Part shown: positions 28,916-39,356 of the stretch, in pieces
Layout: every line of letters begins with the position of its first letter
How positions within the stretch are numbered: position 1 is the first letter of the stretch
NCBI RefSeq assembly: GCF_000018025.1
Contig: NC_009831.1
Location: 4,340,001-4,404,000 of the forward strand
Origin: Shewanella sediminis HAW-EB3
GTDB taxonomy: Bacteria > Pseudomonadota > Gammaproteobacteria > Enterobacterales > Shewanellaceae
Reading direction: 5' to 3'
Length of the DNA stretch: 64,000 bases
Position numbers and translations under genes: made by a program
The notes under the pieces: generated by a model
What the model was told of the DNA's origin: nothing
Database searches by the model: none
Seen by the model: only the letters and a program-made list of their open reading frames with translations

Positions 28916-29881
28916 TTAACGAGTCTTCACATACGGTACACCGATTGACTTAGGTCCGACGGCGCGGCCGATAAAGCCTGCCAGCAGGAGTACGGTCAGG
29001 ATGTAAGGTAAGACTTCGATCGCCTGTACCGGAATTTCACCGACTATCGGCAACTCGGCGCCCTGCAGACGAATAGCCACCGCATCGAGGAAACCAAACA
29101 ACAGACAACCAAACAACACAGGCACTGGCTTCCACTTACCGAAAATCAATGCAGCCAAGGCGATAAAGCCCTTACCGGCACTCATATTCGCCACGAAGCC
29201 GGCGCTGTGTGCGGTAGACAGATAAGCACCTGCAATACCGCACAATATACCTGCACAGATAAGAGCGCGATAACGGATCCAGGCAACGGAGATACCCGCG
29301 GTATCGACGGCATGTGGGTTTTCACCCGCCGCACGAAGACGCAATCCGAAACGGGTTCTAAATACTACCCACCAAACAAAAGGCACCATAAGCAACGCGA
29401 GATAGACCAGAATATTATGTCCGGAAATAAGTTCACTATAGAGCGGACCAATCACAGGTACATCCGCAACGGCATCGGCGCCAGGCAGCGTAATCGGTGT
29501 AAAACGCGCACTGTCAGGAAGAGCAGGTGTCTGACCGCCCAATCCAAACCAGAAACGTCCCAGCGTCACAGTCAGACCCACAGCCAACATATTAATCGCC
29601 ACACCCGAGACGATCTGATCGCCTCTGTGTGTGATAGAGGCAAAACCATGGATCAACGACAGACAAACAGAAACGCCGATGGCGGCAAGCAAGCCCAGCC
29701 AAACATTGCCGGTAACAGAAGCGGTAGCTGCTGCGGCAAACGCCGCCGACAGCATCTTACCTTCCAGGGCGATGTTCACAATGCCCGAACGCTCCGAGAA
29801 CAAGCCGGCCAGCGCAGCAAGAATAAGCGGCGCCGACACCCTTAGGGTCGCATCTAAGATTAAAATCAGATTCTCATACAT
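28916..29881 (-). CDS. Nucleoside-type ABC transporter permease
   Basis: The 321-residue membrane protein is a BPD_transp_2 permease with ALAGLFSERSGIVNIALEGK and AAGENPHAVDTAGISV, as in permeases of Bmp-dependent nucleoside importers. It is the last gene of a four-gene set (binding protein, ATPase, two permeases), 3 bases after the other permease. Confidence 0.9.
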   Translation of the reverse strand: MYENLILILDATLRVSAPLILAALAGLFSERSGIVNIALEGKMLSAAFAAAATASVTGNVWLGLLAAIGVSVCLSLIHGFASITHRGDQIVSGVAINMLAVGLTVTLGRFWFGLGGQTPALPDSARFTPITLPGADAVADVPVIGPLYSELISGHNILVYLALLMVPFVWWVVFRTRFGLRLRAAGENPHAVDTAGISVAWIRYRALICAGILCGIAGAYLSTAHSAGFVANMSAGKGFIALAALIFGKWKPVPVLFGCLLFGFLDAVAIRLQGAELPIVGEIPVQAIEVLPYILTVLLLAGFIGRAVGPKSIGVPYVKTR

Positions 29882-29884
29882 AAC

Positions 29885-31015
29885 TTAGGCCTCCGCTTGT
29901 GCTTTGCCGAGGGACTTTTTCTTTCGATCCCATAACACAAAAATACGCTCGGTTGGCTTCACTAACATCAAGGCCAACGCACCACTGAACAGTACCACTA
30001 AGGCCTGCACAACCTGGATCATCTCACGGTCGATATTCGGGAAATCAAACGCCAACTCAGCCCCGCCCTGATACAGGATACCAAAGAGCAGACTCGCCAA
30101 TATGATACCGACAGGATGGTTACGACCAATCAGACACACGGCAATACCGGTAAAACCATAACCAGCCACGAAGTCCAGCTTCAACTGCTGCCCATAACCT
30201 TGTACTTCGTTCAGGCCTAACATGCCTGAAAGCGCACCGGAGATCAGCATCACTATGATGACCAGTTTCTTATGGTTGATGCCGCCATACTCAGCAGCTG
30301 TAGGGCTTGAACCCATGGCTCTGATGGCATAGCCCCAACGCGTGCGCCAGAGTAATATCCAAACCAGGACACAACATGCCAGTGCGATAAAGAAACTCAG
30401 GTTCATCGGCGATTCAGAGAAAGACCAGCCGAACCAGGCAGCGATCTCATGGAACATTGGCATTATCGCTGATTGTTCAAACACCCGCGATACCGGTGCC
30501 ATCTGACCATCTAGCTTAAGTACGTTCACCATCAGATAAACCATCAGCGCCGAGGCGATAAAGTTAAACATGATAGTAGTAATAACGATATGACTGCCAC
30601 GATAGGCCTGCAGGTAGGCAGGTATCAGCGCCCACAGGGCACCAAATGCCATACTGGCAACCATAGTGATAGGCAACAGCGCCCAGAATGGCAAGGCATG
30701 ATCTAAGCCCAAACAGGCGAGTCCCACACCTAAGCCACCGAGATAAGCCTGACCTTCGCCACCAATATTAAACAGACCGGCAGAGAAAGCGACCGCAACC
30801 GCTAAACCGGTAAAGATAAAGTTGGTCGCATAGTAGAGGGTATAACCAACGCCTTCCTGATAACCTAAGGCTCCCTTCACCATCACGACCGCCGCCTCGA
30901 GAGGATTAACATCCACGGCAACGAAAATAATGGCAGAAAATGCAAAGGCGAAGAAGATATTGACCAAGGGCAGTCCAATGATATTTATCCACGCCGGAAT
31001 TTTGGAGTCGTTCAC
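29885..31015 (-). CDS. Nucleoside-type ABC transporter permease
   Basis: The 376-residue permease contains FSAGLFNIGGEGQAYLGG and MGSSPTAAEYGGINHKKLVI, typical of the larger permease in the same Bmp-type systems. Its start overlaps the stop of the ATPase gene by four bases, so the subunits are translationally coupled. The heterodimer with the other permease would form the membrane channel. Confidence 0.9.
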   Translation of the reverse strand: MNDSKIPAWINIIGLPLVNIFFAFAFSAIIFVAVDVNPLEAAVVMVKGALGYQEGVGYTLYYATNFIFTGLAVAVAFSAGLFNIGGEGQAYLGGLGVGLACLGLDHALPFWALLPITMVASMAFGALWALIPAYLQAYRGSHIVITTIMFNFIASALMVYLMVNVLKLDGQMAPVSRVFEQSAIMPMFHEIAAWFGWSFSESPMNLSFFIALACCVLVWILLWRTRWGYAIRAMGSSPTAAEYGGINHKKLVIIVMLISGALSGMLGLNEVQGYGQQLKLDFVAGYGFTGIAVCLIGRNHPVGIILASLLFGILYQGGAELAFDFPNIDREMIQVVQALVVLFSGALALMLVKPTERIFVLWDRKKKSLGKAQAEA

Positions 31016-32601
31016 GATTGACCTCCGTTAGTCGTTTGTCCTGCATCCGACTCGCTAAGCTCATCGGGTAGTATGTTGGCCATCATCATTCCAAGAATTT
31101 TCTCGTTCGCCTGCTCGGCGCTCACTTCACCCACGATATTGCCATCGAACATCACGATGATCCTATCGGACAGGGCCATGATCTCATCGAGCTCCACCGA
31201 TACAAGCAAGATACCCTGCCCCTGATCTCTCAGTTCGATGATACGTTTATGAATAAATTCGATGGCGCCGATGTCCACACCTCGGGTCGGCTGACCGATC
31301 AGCAGTACATCCGGATTTTTTTCAACCTCTCGTGCAATGATCAGCTTCTGCTGGTTACCACCGGAAAATAGTGAACTTCTTAGCTTAGGATCTTGCGGCC
31401 TTACGTCCCACTCCTCCATAAGACGTACACACTCTTGTGTAATCGCCTTAGGCTTATTCATCACCAGACCATTATAATCAGAGTGATTCTGATGCCCTAA
31501 GATGGCTGATTCTTCGGCGCTGAAGGCTTTAATCAGCCCCATGTCCAGTCTGTCTTCCGGCACGTGGCCCACACTGAGTTGGCGAACGCCGTCCGGCGAG
31601 CTGGGGTGCTCGGCAGAGATACGCGTGTCGCCGATGGTGATTGAACCGCTGGTCGGTGTGAGCAGGCCTGCAAGGGCGTTAATCAACTGAGACTGGCCAT
31701 TACCGGATACTCCGGCAACACCGACAACCTCACCGGCCTTAATATCCATGTTGACCTTTTTGAGACGATCGACACCCATCTCATCTGTGTAGGTCAGATC
31801 TTGGGTGGACAGTACAACCTGAGCAGGTTTAGCCGCATTTTTATCGACTTTCAGGCGTACCTTTCGTCCCACCATAAGCTCGGCCAGCTCTTCCTTATTC
31901 GTCTCTGCCGTTTTTCTGTGCGCGACCATCGCCCCTTGGCGCATGATCGAAACGTTATCTGTGGCGGCCAGGATCTCTCTGAGTTTGTGGGTGATCAGTA
32001 AAATTGTGACGCCCTGCTCACGCAGCGCATCGAAAATATGAAACAGGTGATCAGTTTCCTGGGGAGTCAGTACGCCCGTAGGCTCATCAAGAATGAGGAT
32101 CTTGGCGCCACGGTACAGGGCTTTTAATATCTCAACCCTCTGCTGCAGGCCTACCGGCAAGTCTTCAATTAAGGCATCGAGTGGCACCTCGAGCTGGTAA
32201 TCTTTTGCTAACCGCTCTAACTCTGTGCGGGCATCATGGAGGCTGTGCTTGAGCAGAGGACCATTTTCGGCACCTAAAATCACATTTTCAAGAACGGTGA
32301 AGTTATCAACCAACATGAAGTGCTGGTGAACCATGCCGATACCGTGACTGATGGCCTCTTTCGAGTTGGCAAGCTTCTGAACCTCACCGCCAATCAGAAT
32401 ATCTCCGGCGTCTGCGGTATAAAACCCATAGATGATGTTCATCAGGGTCGATTTACCCGCCCCGTTTTCACCGATAATGCCATGAATGGTGCCGGGAGGA
32501 ACTTGTAGATCAATATTTCGATTAGCATGCACTGCACCGAATCGCTTATCGATGCCACGCAGTTCGAGTGCAAAAGGTTTGTCGCTAGGGAGTGTAGACA
32601 T
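31012..32601 (-). CDS. Nucleoside-type ABC transporter ATP-binding protein (two ABC domains)
   Basis: The 529-residue protein has tandem ATPase domains: the first with GENGAGKST and LPVGLQQRVEILKAL, the second with GVSGNGQSQ in the Walker A position and LFSGGNQQKLIIAREVEKNP. A degenerate second Walker A is usual in sugar- and nucleoside-type ATPases of this group. It energises uptake together with the two permeases. Confidence 0.92.
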   Translation of the reverse strand: MSTLPSDKPFALELRGIDKRFGAVHANRNIDLQVPPGTIHGIIGENGAGKSTLMNIIYGFYTADAGDILIGGEVQKLANSKEAISHGIGMVHQHFMLVDNFTVLENVILGAENGPLLKHSLHDARTELERLAKDYQLEVPLDALIEDLPVGLQQRVEILKALYRGAKILILDEPTGVLTPQETDHLFHIFDALREQGVTILLITHKLREILAATDNVSIMRQGAMVAHRKTAETNKEELAELMVGRKVRLKVDKNAAKPAQVVLSTQDLTYTDEMGVDRLKKVNMDIKAGEVVGVAGVSGNGQSQLINALAGLLTPTSGSITIGDTRISAEHPSSPDGVRQLSVGHVPEDRLDMGLIKAFSAEESAILGHQNHSDYNGLVMNKPKAITQECVRLMEEWDVRPQDPKLRSSLFSGGNQQKLIIAREVEKNPDVLLIGQPTRGVDIGAIEFIHKRIIELRDQGQGILLVSVELDEIMALSDRIIVMFDGNIVGEVSAEQANEKILGMMMANILPDELSESDAGQTTNGGQS

Positions 32602-32644
32602 AAATTATGTTTCTCTTTGCCGCCCCATGGGTACTTCTCAAAAA

Positions 32645-32669
32645 GCTCTCCGGCTTGAGGCAGGAGAGC
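32645..32669 (-). terminator. Putative attenuator between binding-protein and ATPase genes
   Basis: A 7-bp stem (32645-32651 with 32663-32669) is followed on the minus strand by five Ts, within the 127-base gap. A leaky terminator here would give more binding protein than membrane subunits, a known pattern in ABC operons. Confidence 0.55.
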
Positions 32670-32728
32670 GAACTTTCACTTTTACGTATGCGGGCACGAA
32701 TAGTCAGTACCTACATACGTATTTAACA

Positions 32729-33733
32729 TTAGTACTTACAGCTATTATCAGCCATGTAATCGTGAACCTTAATATCTCCGGCTACGATTTTAGCTGAAAT
32801 TTCACCGATCTTAGTTTCCATTTCGGCAGTCACTAAATCACGGTTATGCTCATCGATCGTCCAGCCAACACCATTCTCTTTAAGACCACGGGCATCGATA
32901 CCAGGAGTGAAAGTACCACCTTCGGCAGCCTTAAATACTTCAAATGTCGCCAAGCCTACACGCTTAACCATAGAGGTAAGCATTACGCCTGGATGTAGGT
33001 AGTTTTGGTTTGAATCAACACCGATAGCAAACTTGCCTTCATCTTTCGCGGCCTGATAAACACCAACACCGGTACCACCGGCAGCGGCGAAGACTACGTC
33101 GGCACCTTTAGTGAACTGACTCTTAGTCAACTCGGCGCCACGGGCAGGATCTGACCATGCAGCGTTAGTCGAACCCGTCATGTTTTGGAATACTTCAGTC
33201 TCTTTACTGATGTACTTAGCACCTTGCTCATAACCACAGGCAAACTTACGGATCAATGGAATATCCATGCCACCAACGAAGCCCACTTTGTGGCTCTCTG
33301 ACTTCATAGCAGCCAATGCGCCGACAAGGAATGAACCTTCATGCTCTTTAAACACAAGAGACTTAACATTCGGCAGGTCAACAACAGCATCAATAATCAC
33401 AAACTGACTATCAGGGTGCTTTTTAGCCACCTTTGTTAATGCTGAACCATACATGAAGCCAACAACAACGATTGGGTTGAAACCACGACGTGCAAGACGC
33501 TCAAGGCCTTGCTCACGCTGTGCATCGTTTGCAGGTACAAATTCACGTACATCAATCTTAGTTTGTTCGGTAAATTTAATTACGCCGTTCTGATAAACCG
33601 CCTGGCTGAAAGATTTATCAAACTTACCCGATGAATCATAGGCTACGGCAGGTTTAAAATCAGCAGCGTTTGCGACGAACGAGCATAGTGCTAAAGACAC
33701 AGCTGTCGCAGTAGTTGTTAGGATTTTCTTCAT
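32729..33733 (-). CDS. BMP-family nucleoside-binding protein
   Basis: The 334-residue protein has a signal peptide (ending SFVANA) and the BMP/Med fold: VAYDSSGKFDKSFSQAVYQN at the start, GKVGFVGGMDIPLIRKF in the middle, and VFAAAGGTGVGVYQAAK. Members such as PnrA bind purine nucleosides in the periplasm. There is no lipobox; the signal looks like type I. It leads the ABC operon. Confidence 0.9.
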   Translation of the reverse strand: MKKILTTTATAVSLALCSFVANAADFKPAVAYDSSGKFDKSFSQAVYQNGVIKFTEQTKIDVREFVPANDAQREQGLERLARRGFNPIVVVGFMYGSALTKVAKKHPDSQFVIIDAVVDLPNVKSLVFKEHEGSFLVGALAAMKSESHKVGFVGGMDIPLIRKFACGYEQGAKYISKETEVFQNMTGSTNAAWSDPARGAELTKSQFTKGADVVFAAAGGTGVGVYQAAKDEGKFAIGVDSNQNYLHPGVMLTSMVKRVGLATFEVFKAAEGGTFTPGIDARGLKENGVGWTIDEHNRDLVTAEMETKIGEISAKIVAGDIKVHDYMADNSCKY

Positions 33734-34669
33734 GATTGTCCTCGTTGTAGGTATGTAAGTATGTATATAGATATGTATATGGGCAGTAACTTTATAATTT
33801 TCGATTCAGTATTTTTTTGCCCCTAAGCTCAGTTTGCTTTGTTGCAAAATTACTGGCTCAGATACTGACTTTGTACATTAACGAAGATAGAGCTTACAGC
33901 AGTGAAGTATAGAATGGCTAGGGCTAATTGTGCCTTAGTACCCATTCAAGCTAAGTATCCAGCATGATTAGCATTCATGTAATTTTAGAACGAAAAAGCA
34001 GGCTATTTACGGCTTAATAGAGGTGCCTGTCTGATATTATCCTAACTTTACCACTGACCAGTAATTAAACAGCAGCATAAACAGAGTACCTGTTCGTAAT
34101 ATGGGAAGGAGAAAAAAGTAGAATATGAAGATTAGACACATGTATAACCGCTAAACTAACAAACAAACAGTTAACACACCCACAACACCCACCCCGTACT
34201 CATCCGCGTTTGTTCTTAAATCGAGACAATCCACCTCAATGTAACAAAACAACATTTCAGCCAAGTTTTAGCTTAAATTGTACCGCTAAACGTCCATGGC
34301 TAGTGGATCCCCCCCTATTTTGCCCATTTAAATGCCCCGAAAAAGCATAAATATCCAATTTTATTATTTTGAAAAAATGAGATACAGATCCGGCCAGCTA
34401 GCTTCAAATAGCTTCTGAGAACTCATGACTGAACTTATGCCTTCCTTGAAACTGATGCTTTACTCTGCCCGAAGCACCACTCCTTATAGCTTTGGTTAAC
34501 TGCAAACAGAAATCCATGTCATAAAAAAAGGCACCCTAAGGTGCCTTTGACTTTGCAGGAAAAACTTTTTACTTAAGCGCTTTACTTAAGCAATTCACTT
34601 TGGAGCTTTACTTCACAACAAAAGCTCCCGGAGTAAACGCAGGGATTGCTCCTTCCGGGAACTTAATCT
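33734..34669. other. Long intergenic region upstream of the nucleoside ABC operon
   Basis: About 900 bases without an ORF of useful length. Apart from the terminator at 34523-34548 and a long promoter/leader for the binding-protein gene, I find nothing. A purine riboswitch was looked for and not found. Confidence 0.5.
34523..34548 (-). terminator. Terminator of the decaheme cytochrome gene
   Basis: A 9-bp stem (34527-34535 with 34540-34548) is followed on the minus strand by a run of seven Ts including the stem base, about 120 bases past the stop. Confidence 0.8.
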
Positions 34670-36907
34670 TTATAGAGAATGACCGTGATGCTCCATGATC
34701 TTCTCTGGGCTGTGACAGGTTGCACAAGCTTCTTTAGCATCTTTAGCCATCTGCTTATCTGGGCCAAAGTATGCGCCATTGCTCTCGAAGTGGCTCATAG
34801 CTGCATCAGACAGGTACTTCTGATGACAACTCATACATGCAGCCGCATCAGGAGATGCGTACCAAGACAATACAGGGTTAACATCCGGGTCATTACCTTC
34901 GCTAGCGATAAAGCTAGGTACAGTATGAGCAGAGCCAGCGTTACGGCCTAATTCGAAGCCGTAGTCCTTACCACTCCAGCCATCGACTTCAGCATGACAA
35001 GTCATACAGTCAGTTTTCAGGATAGTACCGCTACCGCCATGGCCATTATCATGTCCTTCAGCCTTGTGTGCCTTATACATAAAGCTTGAAGACTTCATTT
35101 CGCCCCAAGGTACAGGCGCATAGCCGACTTCAACAGCACCCAACTTCTTATCATTAGTATGACAGGCGATACAGTTCACACCGTTAGCATCATGATATAG
35201 CTCTTGGCTATGACAACCCATGCAAGTAGCTTCATCGATGATAGAGCGACGCATCTCAGGACCGTAAGCACCCATCTGGTATACACGGTATGGTTCAGTC
35301 TGAACGTATGCAGGATATGCATCATCTGCAGTACAATCTGTACGTACGTTAGTTGCTTCTGTGAAACAGACTTTAACTAATGGCAGGATTTCTAAAGATC
35401 TGTCAGTTAGGATATCTGCAGGTACATCAGTGCGATATGTCTTGCTACCTTTCACTTTCTCAGTGGTAACATGGAACACTTTAGTTGTAGCATCGTAGGT
35501 AGTTGAACCATCACCCTTCAAGCTGAAACGTCTATGATCGTAGGTTGTTCCAACAGTCAGAACATCTGTTTCTGAAGAGATAAGCTGCTCAGGATAATCA
35601 TCTTCGATATCCCAGCTCACAACCATGTATGGGTTGCTGTAGCCTTGCTTATATATCTCATCTTCAGAGACCAGTGCACCAGCACTGTCCATAACCTTAA
35701 CGTCAAACTCGAGTAGACCGTCAACGTTTAAGACAACATTGCTAACTTCAACACTGTAGTCTTGTGCTGCATCATATGGCTTCTTGTGATCTGTATGAAC
35801 CGCTGCACTGTGACAGTCAGTACAAGTCAGATCAGGGTTCTTATCCGACTTATGCTGCGCTGGCGAGTCAGTATGACAACCCGTACAAGCGTTAGCGTTA
35901 GCATTGGCCAGCCAGAGATCTTTATCCGCTAAGTTCTCATCTTCAACGTGACAAGCGGCACAGTCCATAAATGGCTTAGTTGGAAAGGCAGGGTAATCGA
36001 AGGCATGATCGCCGCCGTAACCAGCGATGGTGTATGGCATTTTAACCACATTACCTTCAGCATCTTTGCCTTCACGGTTTGGACCCATATGGATAGCGTG
36101 CACCATATGTCCAAGTTCAACAGAGACATCATTAGGATCGCTGACAACACCATTATGACAAGACTGACAGTTTTCCAGGTCCAGACGACGTCCACCGTGG
36201 GCCTTTAAGCTATCTGGCTGGTGACAGGTATAACAGGTTTCCAATGTAACCAGGTCACGGGTCGCTATACCCTCTTGTGCATTGGTCGAAGGGATCCAGT
36301 CATAGTGAGCATTTTCCGCCAGCTCATGACCCGAGTCATACTCGAACTGCATCTCAATGGCGATACGCTGAGTCAGGCCGGCATCAAACACGATACCTGC
36401 AACGTCTTCAGCGGTCGTTAGATTAGTGTTGAATGTATAGGTGTAGGTACCATCATCATGATCGACTAAACACTCGGGGCAATCATTTAATTTCTCAAAA
36501 CCTTGCTCGAATGTCGTTCCTGCATCATTGGTCGTTTCGTTAAGCAGTGACATCCACTGTTTAAGCTCAGAACCTGTGTTAGTTTGCAGTTGAGCTAATG
36601 AGAAGCGGAAATCATGGAACTCATTCTCACCGGTCAGTCCAAATAGGCCGACCCCCTCTTTATTTGCCAGATCGAAATCGACGGTAATGATACCGTCTGC
36701 ATAAGCGGCGTTAGTAATATTTGCAGTCGCTTCGGCGGCCATGTCGATATGAAGACCGGAAGTACCGGGCTTACCATTCTCGCCATTGTCACCATTTGAA
36801 CCATCTGCACCGTTTTGCCCATCTTTGCCATCATCACCACAACCTGTGACCATCATTGCAGATGCAATTAATAGTGCGAGTGACGTTTTTCTTTTAGTTA
36901 TAATCAT
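34670..36907 (-). CDS. OmcA/MtrC-family decaheme outer-membrane lipoprotein cytochrome
   Basis: The 745-residue protein has a lipoprotein signal with MMVTGC, a collagen-like Gly-X-Y stretch after it (KDGQNGADGSNGDNGENGK), and ten CxxCH sites in two groups of five around residues 225-360 and 560-740. This is the layout of surface decahemes that pass electrons to metal oxides or other extracellular acceptors. It is near the length of OmcA. No mtrA/mtrB-type partners are beside it, so it may use a porin-cytochrome unit coded elsewhere. Confidence 0.93.
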   Translation of the reverse strand: MIITKRKTSLALLIASAMMVTGCGDDGKDGQNGADGSNGDNGENGKPGTSGLHIDMAAEATANITNAAYADGIITVDFDLANKEGVGLFGLTGENEFHDFRFSLAQLQTNTGSELKQWMSLLNETTNDAGTTFEQGFEKLNDCPECLVDHDDGTYTYTFNTNLTTAEDVAGIVFDAGLTQRIAIEMQFEYDSGHELAENAHYDWIPSTNAQEGIATRDLVTLETCYTCHQPDSLKAHGGRRLDLENCQSCHNGVVSDPNDVSVELGHMVHAIHMGPNREGKDAEGNVVKMPYTIAGYGGDHAFDYPAFPTKPFMDCAACHVEDENLADKDLWLANANANACTGCHTDSPAQHKSDKNPDLTCTDCHSAAVHTDHKKPYDAAQDYSVEVSNVVLNVDGLLEFDVKVMDSAGALVSEDEIYKQGYSNPYMVVSWDIEDDYPEQLISSETDVLTVGTTYDHRRFSLKGDGSTTYDATTKVFHVTTEKVKGSKTYRTDVPADILTDRSLEILPLVKVCFTEATNVRTDCTADDAYPAYVQTEPYRVYQMGAYGPEMRRSIIDEATCMGCHSQELYHDANGVNCIACHTNDKKLGAVEVGYAPVPWGEMKSSSFMYKAHKAEGHDNGHGGSGTILKTDCMTCHAEVDGWSGKDYGFELGRNAGSAHTVPSFIASEGNDPDVNPVLSWYASPDAAACMSCHQKYLSDAAMSHFESNGAYFGPDKQMAKDAKEACATCHSPEKIMEHHGHSL

Positions 36908-37317
36908 TATATCTCCCTAATATGTAACCACCATGTGGTTCATACGAAATGCTAAAGATATTTCAAATGAATAAATTTGAAGCACATCACTTTGCCACAC
37001 CGACCAAGCGCCAGCATGAAGCACCAGAAAATAGAGTCGCTACAGAATAGACCGCCAATAAACACAACCATTACAACACTTGGTATTAATAAAGTTATAT
37101 TTAACAGATGTTCCAGCTAATATTCGATAAATGGAATTGCGAACAACGAATAATAGAAATGAGAGGCGCAGATATTATTAATAATTAATTCACTCTCAGG
37201 TTTAAGCTCACAAAAACTTAACCTTAATTACATTTCATTCATTTTCATGATATCGATCCTCGCATTGCCGCGTATTTATCTCTAAATTAGCGAGGTGTGT
37301 TTTATATAAATATAATA
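36908..37317. other. Divergent promoter region of the decaheme gene and LysR gene
   Basis: About 400 AT-rich bases between the divergent decaheme and LysR genes. No terminator, repeat or clear CRP or FNR box is visible. Confidence 0.45.
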
Positions 37318-38274
37318 ATGATGAGTAAGTTTAAGCAGAATAATCTCTTTGATATCCAGGTCTTTGTACTTCTTTATGAGTCATTAAATTCAACATTAGT
37401 GGGTCAGGCTCTGAATGTACCCGCCTCCAAGATAAGCCGAAGTTTGAAGGCATTACGCCACTCTCTCGATGCCCCTCTGTTCATCCGTAAACAGCACGGT
37501 TTCGAACGCAGCGAGTTTGCCGATGAGATCTATCCGTCGATGAAAAAAATCATCCAGATTGCGGAGAATTGTAGTCGTCTCAATATTGAATCGGATAATA
37601 CCCATAAGAAAGAAATTGTTATCGCCTGCCCGCCACTACTTTCATCAAATCTGAGTCGTCTATTACAAGATAAGGCGACCGAACATCAGAAAAACTACCT
37701 TTTTAATATTAAACCCTGTACTGGTGATGTCGGCAGCTTGATAAAACAGAAAGAGATCGATCTGTCCATCACCCACAGAGCCTATAATACCGAGCAGCTG
37801 CAATCGGACTTTATCGCCGAGGGAGAATCGCTATTTCTTGTCGGTAACAAGAGCCACCCTATCTGGGAAACCACTAACCCCACGGCATTAGATAATATTC
37901 TCAAACAAGCCTATATCGTTGTCGACATGCCAGAGTTCAGTGATCCCAGAGATCCGTTAGAGTTCTACGCAAAAGATCAGGGAGTGGAGCTCAATATCGA
38001 GGCGAAGGTCAGTGGACTTGCCGATCTTGGCGCACTGCTGGAAACCAGCAACGGCATGGCTTTGCTAAGCTCTTTAAGCGCAATAAGCTTTCTTAATAAG
38101 AATAGTGATATTCGCTCGATGAGATTGTCCGCAGAGCAACAACTCCAACTTTGTCAGAGGAGCGGTCTTCCCCGCCATTATTTGACCAAAAGAAAGCAAA
38201 ACCACCAGATCCCCAGCTGGTTACAGCTAGCAATAACGCAATTTATATACGACAACGTCGCATTAAAAGCCTGA
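37318..38274 (+). CDS. LysR-family transcriptional regulator
   Basis: The protein has the same HTH layout as the LysR at 4938 (STLVGQALNVPASKISRSLK, then LFIRKQHGFERSE) and a LysR effector domain. A GTG at 37297 gives a longer form, but two ATGs at 37318 and 37321 are more natural starts; neither has a strong ribosome site. It is divergent from the decaheme gene and may control it. A paralogue follows 16 bases later. Confidence 0.86.
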   Translation: MMSKFKQNNLFDIQVFVLLYESLNSTLVGQALNVPASKISRSLKALRHSLDAPLFIRKQHGFERSEFADEIYPSMKKIIQIAENCSRLNIESDNTHKKEIVIACPPLLSSNLSRLLQDKATEHQKNYLFNIKPCTGDVGSLIKQKEIDLSITHRAYNTEQLQSDFIAEGESLFLVGNKSHPIWETTNPTALDNILKQAYIVVDMPEFSDPRDPLEFYAKDQGVELNIEAKVSGLADLGALLETSNGMALLSSLSAISFLNKNSDIRSMRLSAEQQLQLCQRSGLPRHYLTKRKQNHQIPSWLQLAITQFIYDNVALKA

Positions 38275-38290
38275 AGAAGAGGAAAGATGA

Positions 38291-39241
38291 ATGTCCATAG
38301 ATAAGTTGCTGAATCTCAACTTACTAAGCATTGAAATATTTTGCCAAGTCTATCTGAAGCAGTCAGTGATTGATGTGGCCGATCATTTAGCACTGTCTCA
38401 ACCTAAGGTCAGTCGCGAGCTAAATGCACTGAGAAAGGCATTTTCAGATCCACTTTTTATCAGGCAGAATAACCGTCTCGAAGCCACAGAGCTTGCTCAC
38501 AACCTATACCCTCAGCTGCTGGAGATGCTTAAGGTAAGTACTCAGGCACAGAAATACTTAAACAATATTCACCACCAGCGCGAACCGAGTTTCACGATTG
38601 CCACAGTGCCACAACTTGAGATTAACTTACCTCAAACCATTCTTAAGGCGGCAGAGAAGAATAATGCCAAGATAGATGTCACCCTCTGTCCCTGGACAAA
38701 AACCAGCATAGAAGAGTTCCAAAATGGCGATCTCGATGCGGCTATCAGCTTCGAGCCAGCCGATAGAAAGGGAATATTGTCAAAGCCCATCATTCAACAC
38801 AGAGGCGGGCACTTAATTGCACGTGAAGGGCACCCGATTTGGCACAACCCGGTTATCGATGAGATGATTAACTATCCGATAGTGAAGCTGATCACCATGC
38901 CCTTCCCCGCCAACAAATCACCATTGGTAAACTATGCCAAAAGGCAGGGGAAGAAATTAGAGGTATTTGCCACCGTCTCTGATCTGGGAAGTGCCGCCAA
39001 TACCCTATTGAATTCAAATGCCATCATCATTGTGGGCGTCAGGGCTGCGGTTAACTTTTTGCAAAACATTAATGGACTTCACGCTGAGATACTGGATTAC
39101 CAACAAGATAAAGACATACTAAAAAACTTCAGTTATCCAACGACCTACTTATGGTTAAAGCACAATCAGGAAGGTCAGGTCACCTCACCTCAATGGCTAC
39201 AGCAAGCCCTGGAAAAATTCATTACCGAGGCTCATAGGTAA
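38291..39241 (+). CDS. LysR-family transcriptional regulator
   Basis: The 316-residue paralogue of the preceding gene has VIDVADHLALSQPKVSREL as HTH and PLFIRQNNRLEATE after it. It follows the first LysR by 16 bases and is probably co-transcribed. GAGG precedes the ATG. A tandem pair of the same subfamily beside cytochrome genes mirrors the arrangement at 4938-6959. Confidence 0.87.
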   Translation: MSIDKLLNLNLLSIEIFCQVYLKQSVIDVADHLALSQPKVSRELNALRKAFSDPLFIRQNNRLEATELAHNLYPQLLEMLKVSTQAQKYLNNIHHQREPSFTIATVPQLEINLPQTILKAAEKNNAKIDVTLCPWTKTSIEEFQNGDLDAAISFEPADRKGILSKPIIQHRGGHLIAREGHPIWHNPVIDEMINYPIVKLITMPFPANKSPLVNYAKRQGKKLEVFATVSDLGSAANTLLNSNAIIIVGVRAAVNFLQNINGLHAEILDYQQDKDILKNFSYPTTYLWLKHNQEGQVTSPQWLQQALEKFITEAHR

Positions 39242-39356
39242 ACGAGTTTCGAGGGTCGAGGGTCGAGGGTCGAGCAGAAAAAGATATAGGGGAAGAGAGG
39301 TTAATTGCGAGAAGTTTGTCCTCGGCACAAACCGGCCGAGGACGTTAAAGCCGGTA

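Noticed and set aside
29207..29845. Plus-strand 212-residue ORF
   Set aside because: It is antisense to a well-supported ABC permease and very basic, as shadow frames often are.
33734..34520. Purine riboswitch upstream of the nucleoside ABC operon
   Set aside because: The conserved loop sequences of the purine aptamer were not found.
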